The notes beneath the pieces are model-generated. The model did not search any database. It saw only the letters and a list, made by a program, of their open reading frames with translations, and was not told the DNA's origin. 64,000 nucleotides of DNA from R-RK-3 sp963834945 (GTDB taxonomy: Bacteria > Pseudomonadota > Alphaproteobacteria > Rhizobiales > Rhodomicrobiaceae), in the NCBI GenBank assembly GCA_963834945.1, contig CAWIDT010000005.1, positions 434,001-498,000 on the forward strand, given 5' to 3'. Of this stretch, positions 28,167 through 39,041 are shown piece after piece. Within the stretch, counting starts at the first letter, position 1. Every line of letters begins with the position of its first letter. A program made the translations under genes and the position numbers.

Positions 28167-28209
28167 CTGGCTCTCCGTCTCTTCTCGCTTCTGGCATTAT
28201 CCAGAACTG

Positions 28210-30290
<2,081 letters not shown>

Positions 30291-30314
30291 CGTCTGGCGA
30301 TCCTCTTAAACCCG

Positions 30315-30785
30315 TTACCAGCGGTAATGCGAAAAGGCGCGGTTGGCCTCGGCCATCCGGTGCGTGTCCTCACGCTTCTTCACTGCAGTGCCGCGATTGT
30401 TCGCTGCGTCCAGCAACTCGCCGGACAGCCGCTCTTCCATTGTGTTCTCGTTCCGGCCGCGCGCCGCGGTGATGATCCAGCGGATGGCCAGCGCCTGCCT
30501 GCGGTCCATGCGCACTTCGACCGGAACCTGATAGGTCGCGCCGCCGACCCGGCGCGAGCGCACCTCGATGGCCGGCTTCACATTGTCGAGCGCCTCATGG
30601 AACATCTGAATGGCGTCGCGCTTGGCCTTGCTCTCGATCTTTTCGAGCGCCGCATAGACGATGCGCTCGGCGGCGGACTTCTTGCCTTCGAACATCAGGC
30701 TGTTCATGAACTTGGCCAGCACGACATCCCCGTATTTCGGATCGGGAATGATGTCGCGCTTTTCCGCTCTGTGCCGTCGTGACAT
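30315..30785 (-). CDS. rpsG: 30S ribosomal protein uS7
   Basis: Protein of 156 residues starting MSRRHRAEKRDIIPDPKYGD, with LAKFMNSLMFEGKKSAAERI, VGGATYQVPVEVRMDRRQAL and a C-terminal AFSHYRW. It nucleates assembly of the head of the small subunit. It lies between rpsL and fusA; the frame is intact. Confidence 0.97.
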   Translation of the reverse strand: MSRRHRAEKRDIIPDPKYGDVVLAKFMNSLMFEGKKSAAERIVYAALEKIESKAKRDAIQMFHEALDNVKPAIEVRSRRVGGATYQVPVEVRMDRRQALAIRWIITAARGRNENTMEERLSGELLDAANNRGTAVKKREDTHRMAEANRAFSHYRW

Positions 30786-30813
30786 TGGCTTTTATCCAGT
30801 AATTCCGTTCAAC

Positions 30814-31185
30814 CTATTTCGGCCGCTTGGCGCCGTATTTCGAGCGGCGCTGGCGGCGCTTCGAAACGCCCTGCGTATCGAGCACGCCGCGGATCGTGTG
30901 ATAGCGCACGCCGGGCAGATCCTTGACGCGGCCGCCGCGAATGAGCACCACCGAGTGCTCCTGCAGATTGTGCCCCTCGCCAGGAATGTAGCTCGTCACC
31001 TCGAAGCCGTTCTGCAGCCGGACGCGCGCAACCTTGCGCAGAGCGGAGTTCGGCTTCTTCGGCGTCGTCGTATACACCCGGGTGCAAACGCCGCGCTTTT
31101 GCGGGCATTGCTGCATCGCCGGAACCTTGTTCCGCTTCACCGGCGCTTTCCGCGGCTTGCGAATAAGCTGCTGTATCGTTGGCAT
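30814..31185 (-). CDS. rpsL: 30S ribosomal protein uS12
   Basis: Protein of 123 residues from the ATG at 31185 (MPTIQQLIRKPRKAPVKRNK); 19 upstream codons in the same frame are not family sequence. The decoding loops TTTPKKPNSALRKVARVRL and GRVKDLPGVRYHTIRG are present, with K in KKPNS and in GGRVKDLPG where streptomycin resistance arises elsewhere. It is the first gene of the translation cluster. Confidence 0.97.
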   Translation of the reverse strand: MPTIQQLIRKPRKAPVKRNKVPAMQQCPQKRGVCTRVYTTTPKKPNSALRKVARVRLQNGFEVTSYIPGEGHNLQEHSVVLIRGGRVKDLPGVRYHTIRGVLDTQGVSKRRQRRSKYGAKRPK

Positions 31186-31660
31186 GCGTCTGTTCAACCC
31201 AAGCAAAAATTGCCGCCGAACGCAGAATGCGTCATCGCCCACGGGCTCCGACCAAACTGGCGACCAGCGTAAACACGAGAGGACCGGCCGGCGATCTCAC
31301 CGGAGGGTCATACACCCAGTCTTGTCATCAGTTTTTTCCGGCAGCGTTTAGATCGCTTAAGGCGCCAAACAAGGCGCACGGCGCTACCGCCTGCCAAATC
31401 GATAGTGGCGATAGATAGACGGCGCGTTTTCAGGCGTCAAGCCTCAAAATCGCCGCCATGAACCCATTTTAGCTAATTTACGTTTTTTGAGAGGCTTTTT
31501 ACTCGACAGGCAACGAGCGCTTGGATTTTAGTCCGCACGGTGATAACCGTTCCAGGCGGCGCATGCGAGCTCGTCGGCTTATTTGGGTGTGCACGGGCAA
31601 CGGCTTCAAGCGGGCGCGCGGTCACCGGGGGGTGGCACGCGAATTGGTGGTGGGCTGGGG
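31186..31660. other. Divergent intergenic region between rpsL and a membrane protein gene
   Basis: Apart from the promoter at 31412-31440 and a leader of about 200 bases in front of rpsL, nothing specific is seen. Frames that extend rpsL or the membrane protein into this region have no family character. Confidence 0.4.
31412..31440 (-). promoter_or_regulatory. Sigma-70-type promoter of the rpsL-led translation cluster
   Basis: Reading the minus strand, TTGACG (31440-31435) and TATCTA (31417-31412) are separated by exactly 17 bases. It lies about 225 bases upstream of the rpsL ATG, leaving a long leader that could hold control elements, but no ribosomal-protein binding structure was recognised in it. 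Confidence 0.65.
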
Positions 31661-32302
31661 ATGGGAGAGTTCTTTGCCTGGGCCGCGACAGGACTTGTAG
31701 CGGGGCTTCAGGCTTGGTCGACCGGCGAGAGCTTGCAGCAGAAGGCAAGCCGGGGCTTGGCGATCGGCGGTCCGAACAGGGAACCGCTGATCGATCGGCA
31801 GCGCTTTTTTCTGCGTCAGCGCGACGGGCGGGAGATCGAGATCTTCCTCATCGACAGCGGCATCGGATTCCGCAACGGCCATGCTGTCACGGCCGTGTGG
31901 GCGGCGCGGCAGGGCGCGCCCTACGGCCATTGCATCTATCTGGAAAATCACACGACCGGCGCCATAGCGCGCCTGCCGGAGAATATCGCGCTGATCCGCA
32001 GGAAAGCGCGGCTGTGGAAGGTCGCGGTTTTCGGCTTTCTGGCGACGTTTCCGCTGGCGCTCGGACTGCTGGGCTGGCTCATTCTCCAGCGCGGGCCGGC
32101 CTACATGTATCAGAAGACTTTTCTGGTCAGCGCTGGCATCGCGATGACGCTGCTGTTCGTCATCGGCGCGGTGGTTTCCAAGCTGGTCTTCGACTATTTG
32201 CGCGCCGACGACGATCAAAAAATCTGGATGGCCGCCGATAAAGCGCTTGCCAATGCTCGGCGGCTGCTTATTCAAAAGCCCGTAATGCGGCGATATAAGT
32301 AA
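31661..32302 (+). CDS. Predicted inner-membrane protein of unknown function
   Basis: Protein of 213 residues taken from the ATG at 31661 (MGEFFAWAATGLVAGLQ); the frame extends upstream to 31583 with unlikely sequence. A weakly hydrophobic N-terminus is followed by a soluble domain containing FFLRQRDGREIEIFLIDSG and YLENHTTGAIARLPENIALI, then two clear transmembrane helices (about 118-140 and 150-177), and a basic C-terminal tail. No family is recognised. It has no operon partner and may be transcribed divergently from the ribosomal cluster. Confidence 0.6.
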   Translation: MGEFFAWAATGLVAGLQAWSTGESLQQKASRGLAIGGPNREPLIDRQRFFLRQRDGREIEIFLIDSGIGFRNGHAVTAVWAARQGAPYGHCIYLENHTTGAIARLPENIALIRRKARLWKVAVFGFLATFPLALGLLGWLILQRGPAYMYQKTFLVSAGIAMTLLFVIGAVVSKLVFDYLRADDDQKIWMAADKALANARRLLIQKPVMRRYK

Positions 32303-32505
32303 GTATTCAATATATTTCCTGATCAGATTCGGCGTCAATATTTCCCGATTTTACGCACAGGACTTTTGTTGCTTTGACCTGATTTTAGCCGTAGCGAGGC
32401 GAAAAATCCTGTTTCCTTCGATGGAATTCACTTTTCGGGGCCACATTTTTGCCGTTTCCTTAAGGTGAATTCGGGGTTCAAGTCTTCTGATCCGAACTCT
32501 GGGGC
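32303..32505. other. Intergenic hairpins upstream of the exported protease
   Basis: Two inverted repeats are visible. GATTTTAGCC / GGCGAAAAATC around 32380-32410 can form a stem with loop GTAGCGA. GAATTCAC (near 32425) and GTGAATTC (near 32465) form a wider palindrome. The first could serve as terminator of the upstream gene, though it has no clear U tract. No gene is seen. Confidence 0.35.
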
Positions 32506-33411
32506 ATGTGGAGGGCGTATTGCGGCGGGGCATCGAGAAGCGCTTTGCGTCTGAAGCGGCCGGGCGTCCTCTGCTGGTCGCTGCTGGCGGCTGATCGTCG
32601 CGGGCTTATATGCAGCGTTTTGGGTTTCGGGCAGCGCTCAGACCCAGACCATGGAGCGCAGCTCCAGCCAGCCCGATAGCCGAGCCATCGCCGCAGCACC
32701 GGAAGACGGCGCCTCTCCGGTGCAGGTGGTGGCGCAGGTCACCCATCAGGTCTACCGGCTGCTCGTCGATGTGGAAGGCGCGATCAAGGGCGGCACCGCC
32801 TTTCTCGTCAGCGGCAATCGGGTCATCGCCACCAACCATCACGTCATCGAAAAGGGCACCGCTTTTCCGTCGGCTATGCCGGCGAAAAGGGCGTCGTCAG
32901 GCGCATTCCCTTGCGCGTTCTCGCCGTCTTTCCGCAAAAGGATCTGGCGTTGCTCGAAGCGCTTGACGATCTGCCGGGCGAACCGTTGCAGCTTTCGACG
33001 CAATATCCGATGGCCGCCACCGATGTCTACGCCATCGGCTTTCCCGCCGCCGCCGACCCGCAAGGGCGCGCTGTCCTGGACCAGGGGCGACGACGAGACC
33101 TTCTTCATTCCGTCCGTGCTGAAGGGCGATGTCTCCGGGTGCTGACCAACCGGTGGTTCAGCAGCCAGCTTCAGCATCAGACGCCGATCATTCCCGGCTA
33201 TAGCGGCGGTCCGCTTATCGACAATAACGGTGTGGTCGTCGGCATCAGCACCTCCATCCACAAGGAAGCCAACGGCATTTCCTATGCGGTGCTCGCCGCC
33301 GACCTGCGCGATTTCGTCTCCGCCTGCTCGCTGCCGCTGCGCGGCGGCAATGCGTCCGAGCGGCCCATGGTCCGCAGAAACGGCGCCGAGCCGTCCGCGC
33401 CGAAGCGATGA
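32506..33411 (+). CDS. Exported trypsin-like serine protease (four frameshifts)
   Basis: Pieces in different frames join into one protein of about 300 residues. From the ATG at 32506 comes RLKRPGVLCWSLLA; a shift near 32588 brings LIVAGLYAAFWVSGSAQTQT, completing a signal peptide. Next is HQVYRLLVDVEGAIKGGTAF with H in IATNHHVIE. Shifts near 32870, 33075 and 33140 follow, with D in FPQKDLALLEAL and S in IIPGYSGGPLIDNNG. The triad is thus complete. The frameshifts are probably sequence errors as in the ribosomal genes. It overlaps the start of the Sel1 gene (ATGA). Confidence 0.65.
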
Positions 33412-33901
33412 ATACCTATTCCATCCAGAACAAGTCGCCGCGCACGGCCCGAAGACCAGGCGATGCTGGCGCGCGGGATGAAATTGCTCGAAAGCGGCGA
33501 CATCGTCGCGGCCCGCCTGATGTTCCGCTATCTCGCCAATAGCCGCGGACTGGCGGAAGGGTTATGCCGGGCTCGCCAAGACCTACGACCCGATCTATCT
33601 GAACAAGCAGAACGTGATCGGCGTCTCCGGCGACGCGGCCAAGGCGGAGGAGTTCTACGAGCAGGCCGCCAAGCTCGGCGCGACGGAGCCCGATCCGCTC
33701 AGCCTGAGCTCGGCATTGCCGCCGGCCGGCCGCTGCGACGACAGCGTCTGCAAGCTGGTCAACAGCGTCAACGGTCCGGTGGTCACCTGCGAGCGGTCCG
33801 ACCTCAAATCGGTGGCGGCGATAACGCCGCTCCGGCATCCGCGCCGCGTGCCGTTTGGCGCTTGTCTAAGTCCGTCGGAAGCGCCAGGATCGCGCGCATG
33901 A
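33408..33901 (+). CDS. Sel1-type repeat protein (two frameshifts)
   Basis: Starts MNTYSIQNKSPRTA at 33408, overlapping the protease stop. Frames change near 33455 and 33560. The joined sequence reads EDQAMLARGMKLLESGDIVA, ARLMFRYLANSRGLAEGYAG, LAKTYDPIYLNKQ and DAAKAEEFYEQAAKLGATE. This is clearly related to the C-terminus of the membrane protein at 2740-4065 (MGDVSSARLLFEHVAKKGSG, TFDPAFF, KAKHWYAVAADLG). Coupling to the protease suggests a shared role in the envelope. The C-terminal 60 residues have no recognisable features. Confidence 0.55.
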
Positions 33902-35062
33902 CCGTGGCTTCTCATGATTGCGTCGTGGTCGGGGCGGGACCGGCCGGGCTGGCGGCTGCGCTCGCCCTGCGGCATGCCGGTTTCGACGCCGTCTGCGCGG
34001 GGCCGGCGCCGGATCCGGCGCACCCCGACCGGCGCACGACCGCGCTGCTGCAAGGATCGGTGCGCTTCCTGACCGAGCCTTGGCCTTTGGAGCGCCTTCG
34101 GCGCCGATGCCGCACCGCTTTCGGCCCTTCGCCTTGTCGATCGCACCGGCCGGCTTTTCCGCGCGCCCGATACCGCTGTTCGAGGCCAGCGAAATCGGCG
34201 AAGCCGCGTTCGGCTATAATATCCCCAACACCCGGATCGTCTCCGCGCTGATGCAGGCGCTCGGCGGCGCGTTCATCGCGACCGGCGGCGTCACCGCATC
34301 TCGAACCGGCCGGAGGGCGCCTTGCGCGTGTCGCTCGCCGACGGGCGCCGCCTGGACGCCAGGCTGGTCGTCGGCGCCGACGGCCGTCAGTCGCTCTGCC
34401 GCAAGACGGCGGGCATCCCCGACGCGGGAATGGCGGTACGATCAGACCGCGACGGTGTGCAATTTCGCCCATAGCCGTCCGCATCACGGCGTGTGCACCG
34501 AATATCCACTACGCAAACGGGCCGTTCACCGTCGTGCCGCTGCGCGGCGGGCTGGTCCAGCCTCATCTGGGTGGCGCGCCCGCAGCAGGCCGCCGCGCTC
34601 GCCTCGATGAGCGACGCCGAATTCGCCGATGCGATCGCCGGCAGGCTGGACGGGCTGCTCGGCGACATCATCGAGGCGGACCCGCGCAACGCCTTCCCGC
34701 TTGCCGGACTTGTCGCGCGCAGGCTCACCGGCGAGCGTCTCGCGCTGGTGGGCGAAGCCGCGCATGTGATGCCGCCGATCGGCGCGCAGGGCCTCAATCT
34801 GGGTTTCCGCGACGTCGCGGACCTGGTCGGCTGCGCGGTTCGCGCCAAGGCGGACCCTGGCGCGCCCGCCATGCTGGCGGCCTATGAAACCGCACGCCGC
34901 GCCGACGTGCTGACCCGCATGGCCGCCGCCGATCTGCTCAACCGAACGCTTGTCTCCGGCCTGCTGCCGCTGCAATTCGTCCGAGGCGCGGGATTGATGG
35001 CGCTGTCCATGCTGCCGCCTCTGCGGCGCGCGGCGATGCGCCAGGGCATGGCCGCCGCCTGA
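33898..35062 (+). CDS. UbiH/UbiF-type FAD-dependent monooxygenase (several frameshifts)
   Basis: Starts at the ATG at 33898 with VVVGAGPAGLAAALALRHAG, an FAD dinucleotide fold. Frames then change several times between about 34075 and 34560: GADAAPLSALRLVDRTGRLF, LFEASEIGEAAFGYNIPNTR, ARLVVGADGRQS and finally an unbroken C-terminal part with GEAAHVMPPIGAQGLNLGFR, the second FAD motif. The family hydroxylates the ring of ubiquinone precursors. The start overlaps the Sel1 gene by four bases. The breaks are likely sequence errors, as the domain order is complete. Confidence 0.7.
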
Positions 35063-35353
35063 ATGCCGCGCCAAGGGCGGCGAGATGTGGCCCGAAGGCG
35101 TCGCACCCCGCCTCGCCCGCAGCGAATTGCCGCCCTTTCGCCCTGCCCGCTTGACGCGGCGTGGAGCGCTTGGCAACTAGAGCGGGGGCTGATCCCGTGG
35201 CCGCGAGCCGACCGAGTGATAAGGCGTGGGCCTATCGGATCTCCGCTTGGCATCGTCGGCGCAACTGAACGATCACAGGCCGCTCACATCTAAACTGACG
35301 CCTTAAACCATCCTGCACTCCTACCCTTCATCGTTTCAGGCTCCTCTCCGTCC

Positions 35354-36253
35354 ATGTCCACGCTGCTGACCATCCGCCATCTTCTCGAATATGCACTGCT
35401 GCGCCTGATCATCGCCACGGTACGCGCCTTCCCGCTGGACATGGCGCGGGAATTTTCCGCCAAGGGCTGGCGGCTGCTGGCACCCTATGGCCGGCGCCAC
35501 CAGCGGGCGCTGGACAATCTCGCCATCGCCTTTCCGGAGAAGACGCAGGAGCAGCGCCAAGCCATCGCCATGGAGATGTGGGGCAATCTGGGGCGCGTCA
35601 TGGCCGAAACCATGCTGCTTGACCGCATTCTCAAGGAGCCGGACCGGATCGAGATCGAAAACCCGGAGCTCCTGGGCCGCTACGCCGGCAAAATGGGCGC
35701 CGCCGTCACCTGCTCGCTGCATATGGGCAATTGGGAGCTGGCCATGTGGCCGCTGACCCAGATAGGCGCGAAGCCCGCCGCCGTCTACCGGCTGGTGGAT
35801 AACCCTTATGTCGACCTCTATCTGCGCAGCAAGCGCGAGGACCTTTACCCTGGCGGCCTGTTCGCGCGCGGGCGAGCGCAGGGCATGAAACTGGGCCACG
35901 ATACGGCCCGGATGATCGCCAGCTATGTGCGCGAGGGCGGACGGCTCGGATTCCTGGCCGACCGCTTCGAGCGCAAGGGCGTCAAGGTGCCGTTTTTCGG
36001 CAAGCCCGCCGGTTCCAATGTGGTGCCGGCGATGCTGGCGCGGCGTGCCGGGGCAAGATTATGGGCGGGGCGCTGCATCCGGGTGGGCCACAGCTCCCGC
36101 TTCCGGGTGCGGCTCACGGAAATCAAGGTGCCCTGGACGGATGACCCCACCGCCGATGTCACCGCTGCGCTTACCAGCCTGCAGGCGCAGTTCGAGGCGT
36201 GGATCAGGGAAAATCCGGAACAGTGGATGTGGTCCAACCGCCGCTGGTCCTGA
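35354..36253 (+). CDS. LpxL/HtrB-family lipid A acyltransferase
   Basis: Protein of 299 residues with one N-terminal hydrophobic segment. The catalytic HX4E motif is HMGNWE at 123-128. Other family blocks are RALDNLAIAFPEKTQEQRQA and GRLGFLADRFERKGVKVPFF, followed by the C-terminal WIRENPEQWMWSNRRW. Members transfer an acyl chain from acyl-ACP to a lipid A precursor at the inner membrane. Chain length and position cannot be inferred. It stands alone, about 290 bases after the UbiH-like gene, and that gap holds no gene. Confidence 0.88.
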   Translation: MSTLLTIRHLLEYALLRLIIATVRAFPLDMAREFSAKGWRLLAPYGRRHQRALDNLAIAFPEKTQEQRQAIAMEMWGNLGRVMAETMLLDRILKEPDRIEIENPELLGRYAGKMGAAVTCSLHMGNWELAMWPLTQIGAKPAAVYRLVDNPYVDLYLRSKREDLYPGGLFARGRAQGMKLGHDTARMIASYVREGGRLGFLADRFERKGVKVPFFGKPAGSNVVPAMLARRAGARLWAGRCIRVGHSSRFRVRLTEIKVPWTDDPTADVTAALTSLQAQFEAWIRENPEQWMWSNRRWS

Positions 36254-36282
36254 CTTGCGGCCCATGCGTCCGCGCGCCGGTG

Positions 36283-37185
36283 TTAAAGCAACAGCGTCTC
36301 GTCGGCGCGCAGCCGTTCCGCGGCAAAATCGAGAAACCTGCGCACCCGGGCCGAAGCGCGCCTGCCCTCCAGATGCACGAGATGGACGGGAATCGGCGGC
36401 GGTTCGAAATCCCGCAGCACGATCTGCAATCGTCCGGCGCCCACCTCCCGCGCCACCTGATAGGAGAGCATCTGGGTAAAGCCGCGCCCCGCCAATGCCG
36501 CCGCGATGGCGACATCGCCATTATTCACCCGCAGCCTTGCGGGAGGCCGCAAGGTCATGGCTTTGGAGCCCGCGCCGAACACCCATTCATCCGGGCCGGG
36601 CACTTGCGAGAACGCGATTGCCTCGAAGCGCGCCAGATCGTCGGGCGATCGAGGCATGCCATGCGCCGCGACGTAATCGGGCGACGCGCAGACCACCCGG
36701 CGCACTGAACCGACGCGGATCGCGCTCAGCGAGGAATCGGGCAACTCGGCGATCCGCAACGCCACGTCCACGCCCTCCTCCATCAGATCGACGATACGAT
36801 CGACCAGCATCAGCCGCGCCGACACCTCAGGGTAACGGGTGAGAAAATCCAGCAGGACGGGGCCGATATGGATGCGCCCGAACAGCACGGGAGCCGTGAT
36901 CGCCAACGGTCCGCGCGGCTCGGCATGGTCGCCGGCGGCGGAGGATTCAGCGTCGGCGATCTCGGCGATGATGCGCTTGCAATCGGCGAGAAAGCGGGCG
37001 CCGGCTTCAGTCAGGCGGAGTTGGCGCGTCGTACGATGCAGGAGCCGTGTCCCGATGCGATCTTCCAGCGCGGCGACAGCGCGCGTCACGGCCGGGCCGG
37101 AGAGCGACAATTGCCGCGCGGCGCGCGCGAAACCGCCCTGCTCGGCCACGGCAATGAAGATGCGCATCGTATCCAGGCGATCCAT
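36283..37185 (-). CDS. LysR-family transcriptional regulator
   Basis: Protein of 300 residues. The N-terminal winged helix starts MDRLDTMRIFIAVAEQGGFA and contains the recognition helix SLSGPAVTRAVAALEDRIG. The remainder is the periplasmic-binding-like effector domain with PRGPLAITAPVLFGRIHIGP. It is divergent from a GST and a PNPOx-like gene, which it probably controls. The effector is not known. Confidence 0.92.
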   Translation of the reverse strand: MDRLDTMRIFIAVAEQGGFARAARQLSLSGPAVTRAVAALEDRIGTRLLHRTTRQLRLTEAGARFLADCKRIIAEIADAESSAAGDHAEPRGPLAITAPVLFGRIHIGPVLLDFLTRYPEVSARLMLVDRIVDLMEEGVDVALRIAELPDSSLSAIRVGSVRRVVCASPDYVAAHGMPRSPDDLARFEAIAFSQVPGPDEWVFGAGSKAMTLRPPARLRVNNGDVAIAAALAGRGFTQMLSYQVAREVGAGRLQIVLRDFEPPPIPVHLVHLEGRRASARVRRFLDFAAERLRADETLLL

Positions 37186-37195
37186 GATCGTTTCA

Positions 37196-37243
37196 TATTC
37201 TGGAATAGTGTCCTGTCAAGACCGATCATTCTCGTCACAGAAT
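37196..37243. promoter_or_regulatory. Candidate LysR operator between the divergent genes
   Basis: Two inverted repeats lie between the LysR start (37185) and the GST start (37299): TATTC-TG-GAATA at 37196-37207 and ATTCT-CGTCAC-AGAAT at 37228-37243. Their centres are about 34 bases apart and share the half-site ATTC/GAAT. This fits the usual LysR arrangement of a recognition and an activation site. Confidence 0.4.
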
Positions 37244-37298
37244 GTAATTGATATTTTCCGGGCGATGGCACTTCAGCCCATTCTGGAAAGGGTCCCCC

Positions 37299-37937
37299 AT
37301 GACCGCCTCGCCGACACAGACGATCCGCCTGCACCGCTTTGCGCTGTCAGGTCATTCGCATCGCGCCGAACTCTTCCTGTCGCTGCTCGGCATCGGCTAC
37401 GAGCCGATCGATACGGATTTGGCCAACGGCGCGCATAAGCGGCCCGAATTCCTGGCGAGAAATCCATTCGGGCAGGTCCCGGTGATGGAGGATGGCGAGG
37501 CGATCCTGTTCGACAGCAACGCCATCCTCGTCTATCTGGCGATGCGCTACGATCCGGCAGGCCGTTGGCTGCCGCGCGAACCTCTGGAGGCGGCACGGGT
37601 GCAGCAATGGCTCTCTGTTGCCGCCGGGCAACTCGCCTATGGTCCGGCCGCAGCGCGCCTGGCGGCGGTCTTCGGCGCCGATATCGATTGCGACCGGGCC
37701 AGGGAGATCGCGGCGGAGCTTTACGCGGTGCTCGATGCGCATCTGGCGCATCAGCGGTTTCTGACCGGGGCCGCCCCGACCATTGCCGATATCGCCCTTT
37801 ATTCCTATACCGCGCACGCTCCCGAAGGCGGCGTGTCGCTGGAGAGCTATCCCAAGGTGCGCGCGTGGCTCGCACGCATCGAAGCGCTGCCGGGCTTCGT
37901 GCCGATGCCACGCGCGCCCGTCCCCGCGGCGGCTTGA
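37299..37937 (+). CDS. Glutathione S-transferase family protein
   Basis: Protein of 212 residues from the ATG at 37299. The thioredoxin-like N-terminal domain has SGHSHRAELFLSLLGIGYE and the cis-proline region NPFGQVPVMEDGEAILFDSN, which binds glutathione; SHR suggests a Ser-type active site. The helical C-terminal domain follows with APTIADIALYSYTAHAPEGG. It lies just upstream of a PNPOx-like gene with 15 bases between them, and is divergent from the LysR gene. Confidence 0.9.
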   Translation: MTASPTQTIRLHRFALSGHSHRAELFLSLLGIGYEPIDTDLANGAHKRPEFLARNPFGQVPVMEDGEAILFDSNAILVYLAMRYDPAGRWLPREPLEAARVQQWLSVAAGQLAYGPAAARLAAVFGADIDCDRAREIAAELYAVLDAHLAHQRFLTGAAPTIADIALYSYTAHAPEGGVSLESYPKVRAWLARIEALPGFVPMPRAPVPAAA

Positions 37938-37952
37938 GGCGGAGGCAAAACG

Positions 37953-38960
37953 ATGTCCAATGCCGTTTCCCACGAAGGCGGTCCGGATACCCAGCCGGCC
38001 GTGCCCTCGCCCTATCATGAAGGTGAACAAGCGCTGCAGACCCGCGCCAATATGCGCGACAGGGCGGAGAAGATCGGGCAAAAGGTGATCCGCAGCTTCA
38101 TGCCCGATCAGCATCGCGAGCTGTTCGAAACGCTGCCGATGCTTCTGGTCGGCAGCCTCGATGCGCGGCAGCAGCCCTGGGCATCGATCCTGACCGGAGA
38201 GCCGGGATTTCTGCATTCGCCCGATCCCTGGACGTTGGAGATCCACGCCCCTGCCCTGCCGGGCGACCCGCTGCCCGGCCGGTTGGCGCCCGGTGCTCCG
38301 GTCGGCCTGCTGGGCATCGAGCTGGAAACCCGCCGCCGCAACCGGATGAACGGGCATGTGGCCGAAACCGGCACGCAGGGCTTCACCGTCACGGTGTCGC
38401 AGAGCTTCGGCAACTGCCCGAAATACATCGCGGCGCGGCGGCACGTCTTCATCCGCGATCCCAAGACCATAACGGCTCCGCGCCGGGTGCGCCGTGAAGG
38501 GCCGCTGCTGTCCGGCGAGGCGGCGCGGATGGTGCGCAATGCGGACACCTTCTTCATCGCCAGCGCCGCGCCGCGCACCGGCGGGACCATGGATGTCGAT
38601 GTCTCCCACAGAGGCGGCAAACCCGGTTTCGTGCGCCTTACGGAGGAGGCTGGGCACTCGGTCCTGACGATCCCGGATTTCCTGGGCAATTATCACTTTG
38701 CCACGCTGGGCAATCTGTCCCTCCACCCGCGCGCCGGGCTGCTATTCGTCGATTTTGCCTCCGGCGATCTGCTTTCACTGGCGGGGGAGGCCCGCATCGT
38801 CTGGGAGGGCGCGGAACGCGACGGTTTCGCCGGCGCTCAGCGGCTGCTCCAAATCCGCATCGATGAGGGATATCGGACAGAAGACGCCATTCCCCTGCGC
38901 TGGTCGGCGCCGGTTCCAGAGCCGCATGTCACCCCGACAGGCTCGTGGAATTTGGCATAG
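37953..38960 (+). CDS. Pyridoxamine 5'-phosphate oxidase-like flavin-binding protein
   Basis: Protein of 335 residues. FETLPMLLVGSLDARQQPWA and SQSFGNCPKYIAARRHVFIR are typical of a two-barrel split-barrel family that binds FMN or a related flavin. A second barrel begins near TFFIASAAPRTGGTMDVDVS and ends with GEARIVWEG. These proteins often accompany a GST and a LysR regulator and may act in stress or xenobiotic metabolism. The substrate is not known. The frame is intact. Confidence 0.82.
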   Translation: MSNAVSHEGGPDTQPAVPSPYHEGEQALQTRANMRDRAEKIGQKVIRSFMPDQHRELFETLPMLLVGSLDARQQPWASILTGEPGFLHSPDPWTLEIHAPALPGDPLPGRLAPGAPVGLLGIELETRRRNRMNGHVAETGTQGFTVTVSQSFGNCPKYIAARRHVFIRDPKTITAPRRVRREGPLLSGEAARMVRNADTFFIASAAPRTGGTMDVDVSHRGGKPGFVRLTEEAGHSVLTIPDFLGNYHFATLGNLSLHPRAGLLFVDFASGDLLSLAGEARIVWEGAERDGFAGAQRLLQIRIDEGYRTEDAIPLRWSAPVPEPHVTPTGSWNLA

Positions 38961-39041
38961 GCCGCGAGAGGCGCGTTTCATGGGCGCGTCATCGAGGCAA
39001 TATACGCTTCCGGACGTATATAGCGTGGCGGAGGCAAGCCT

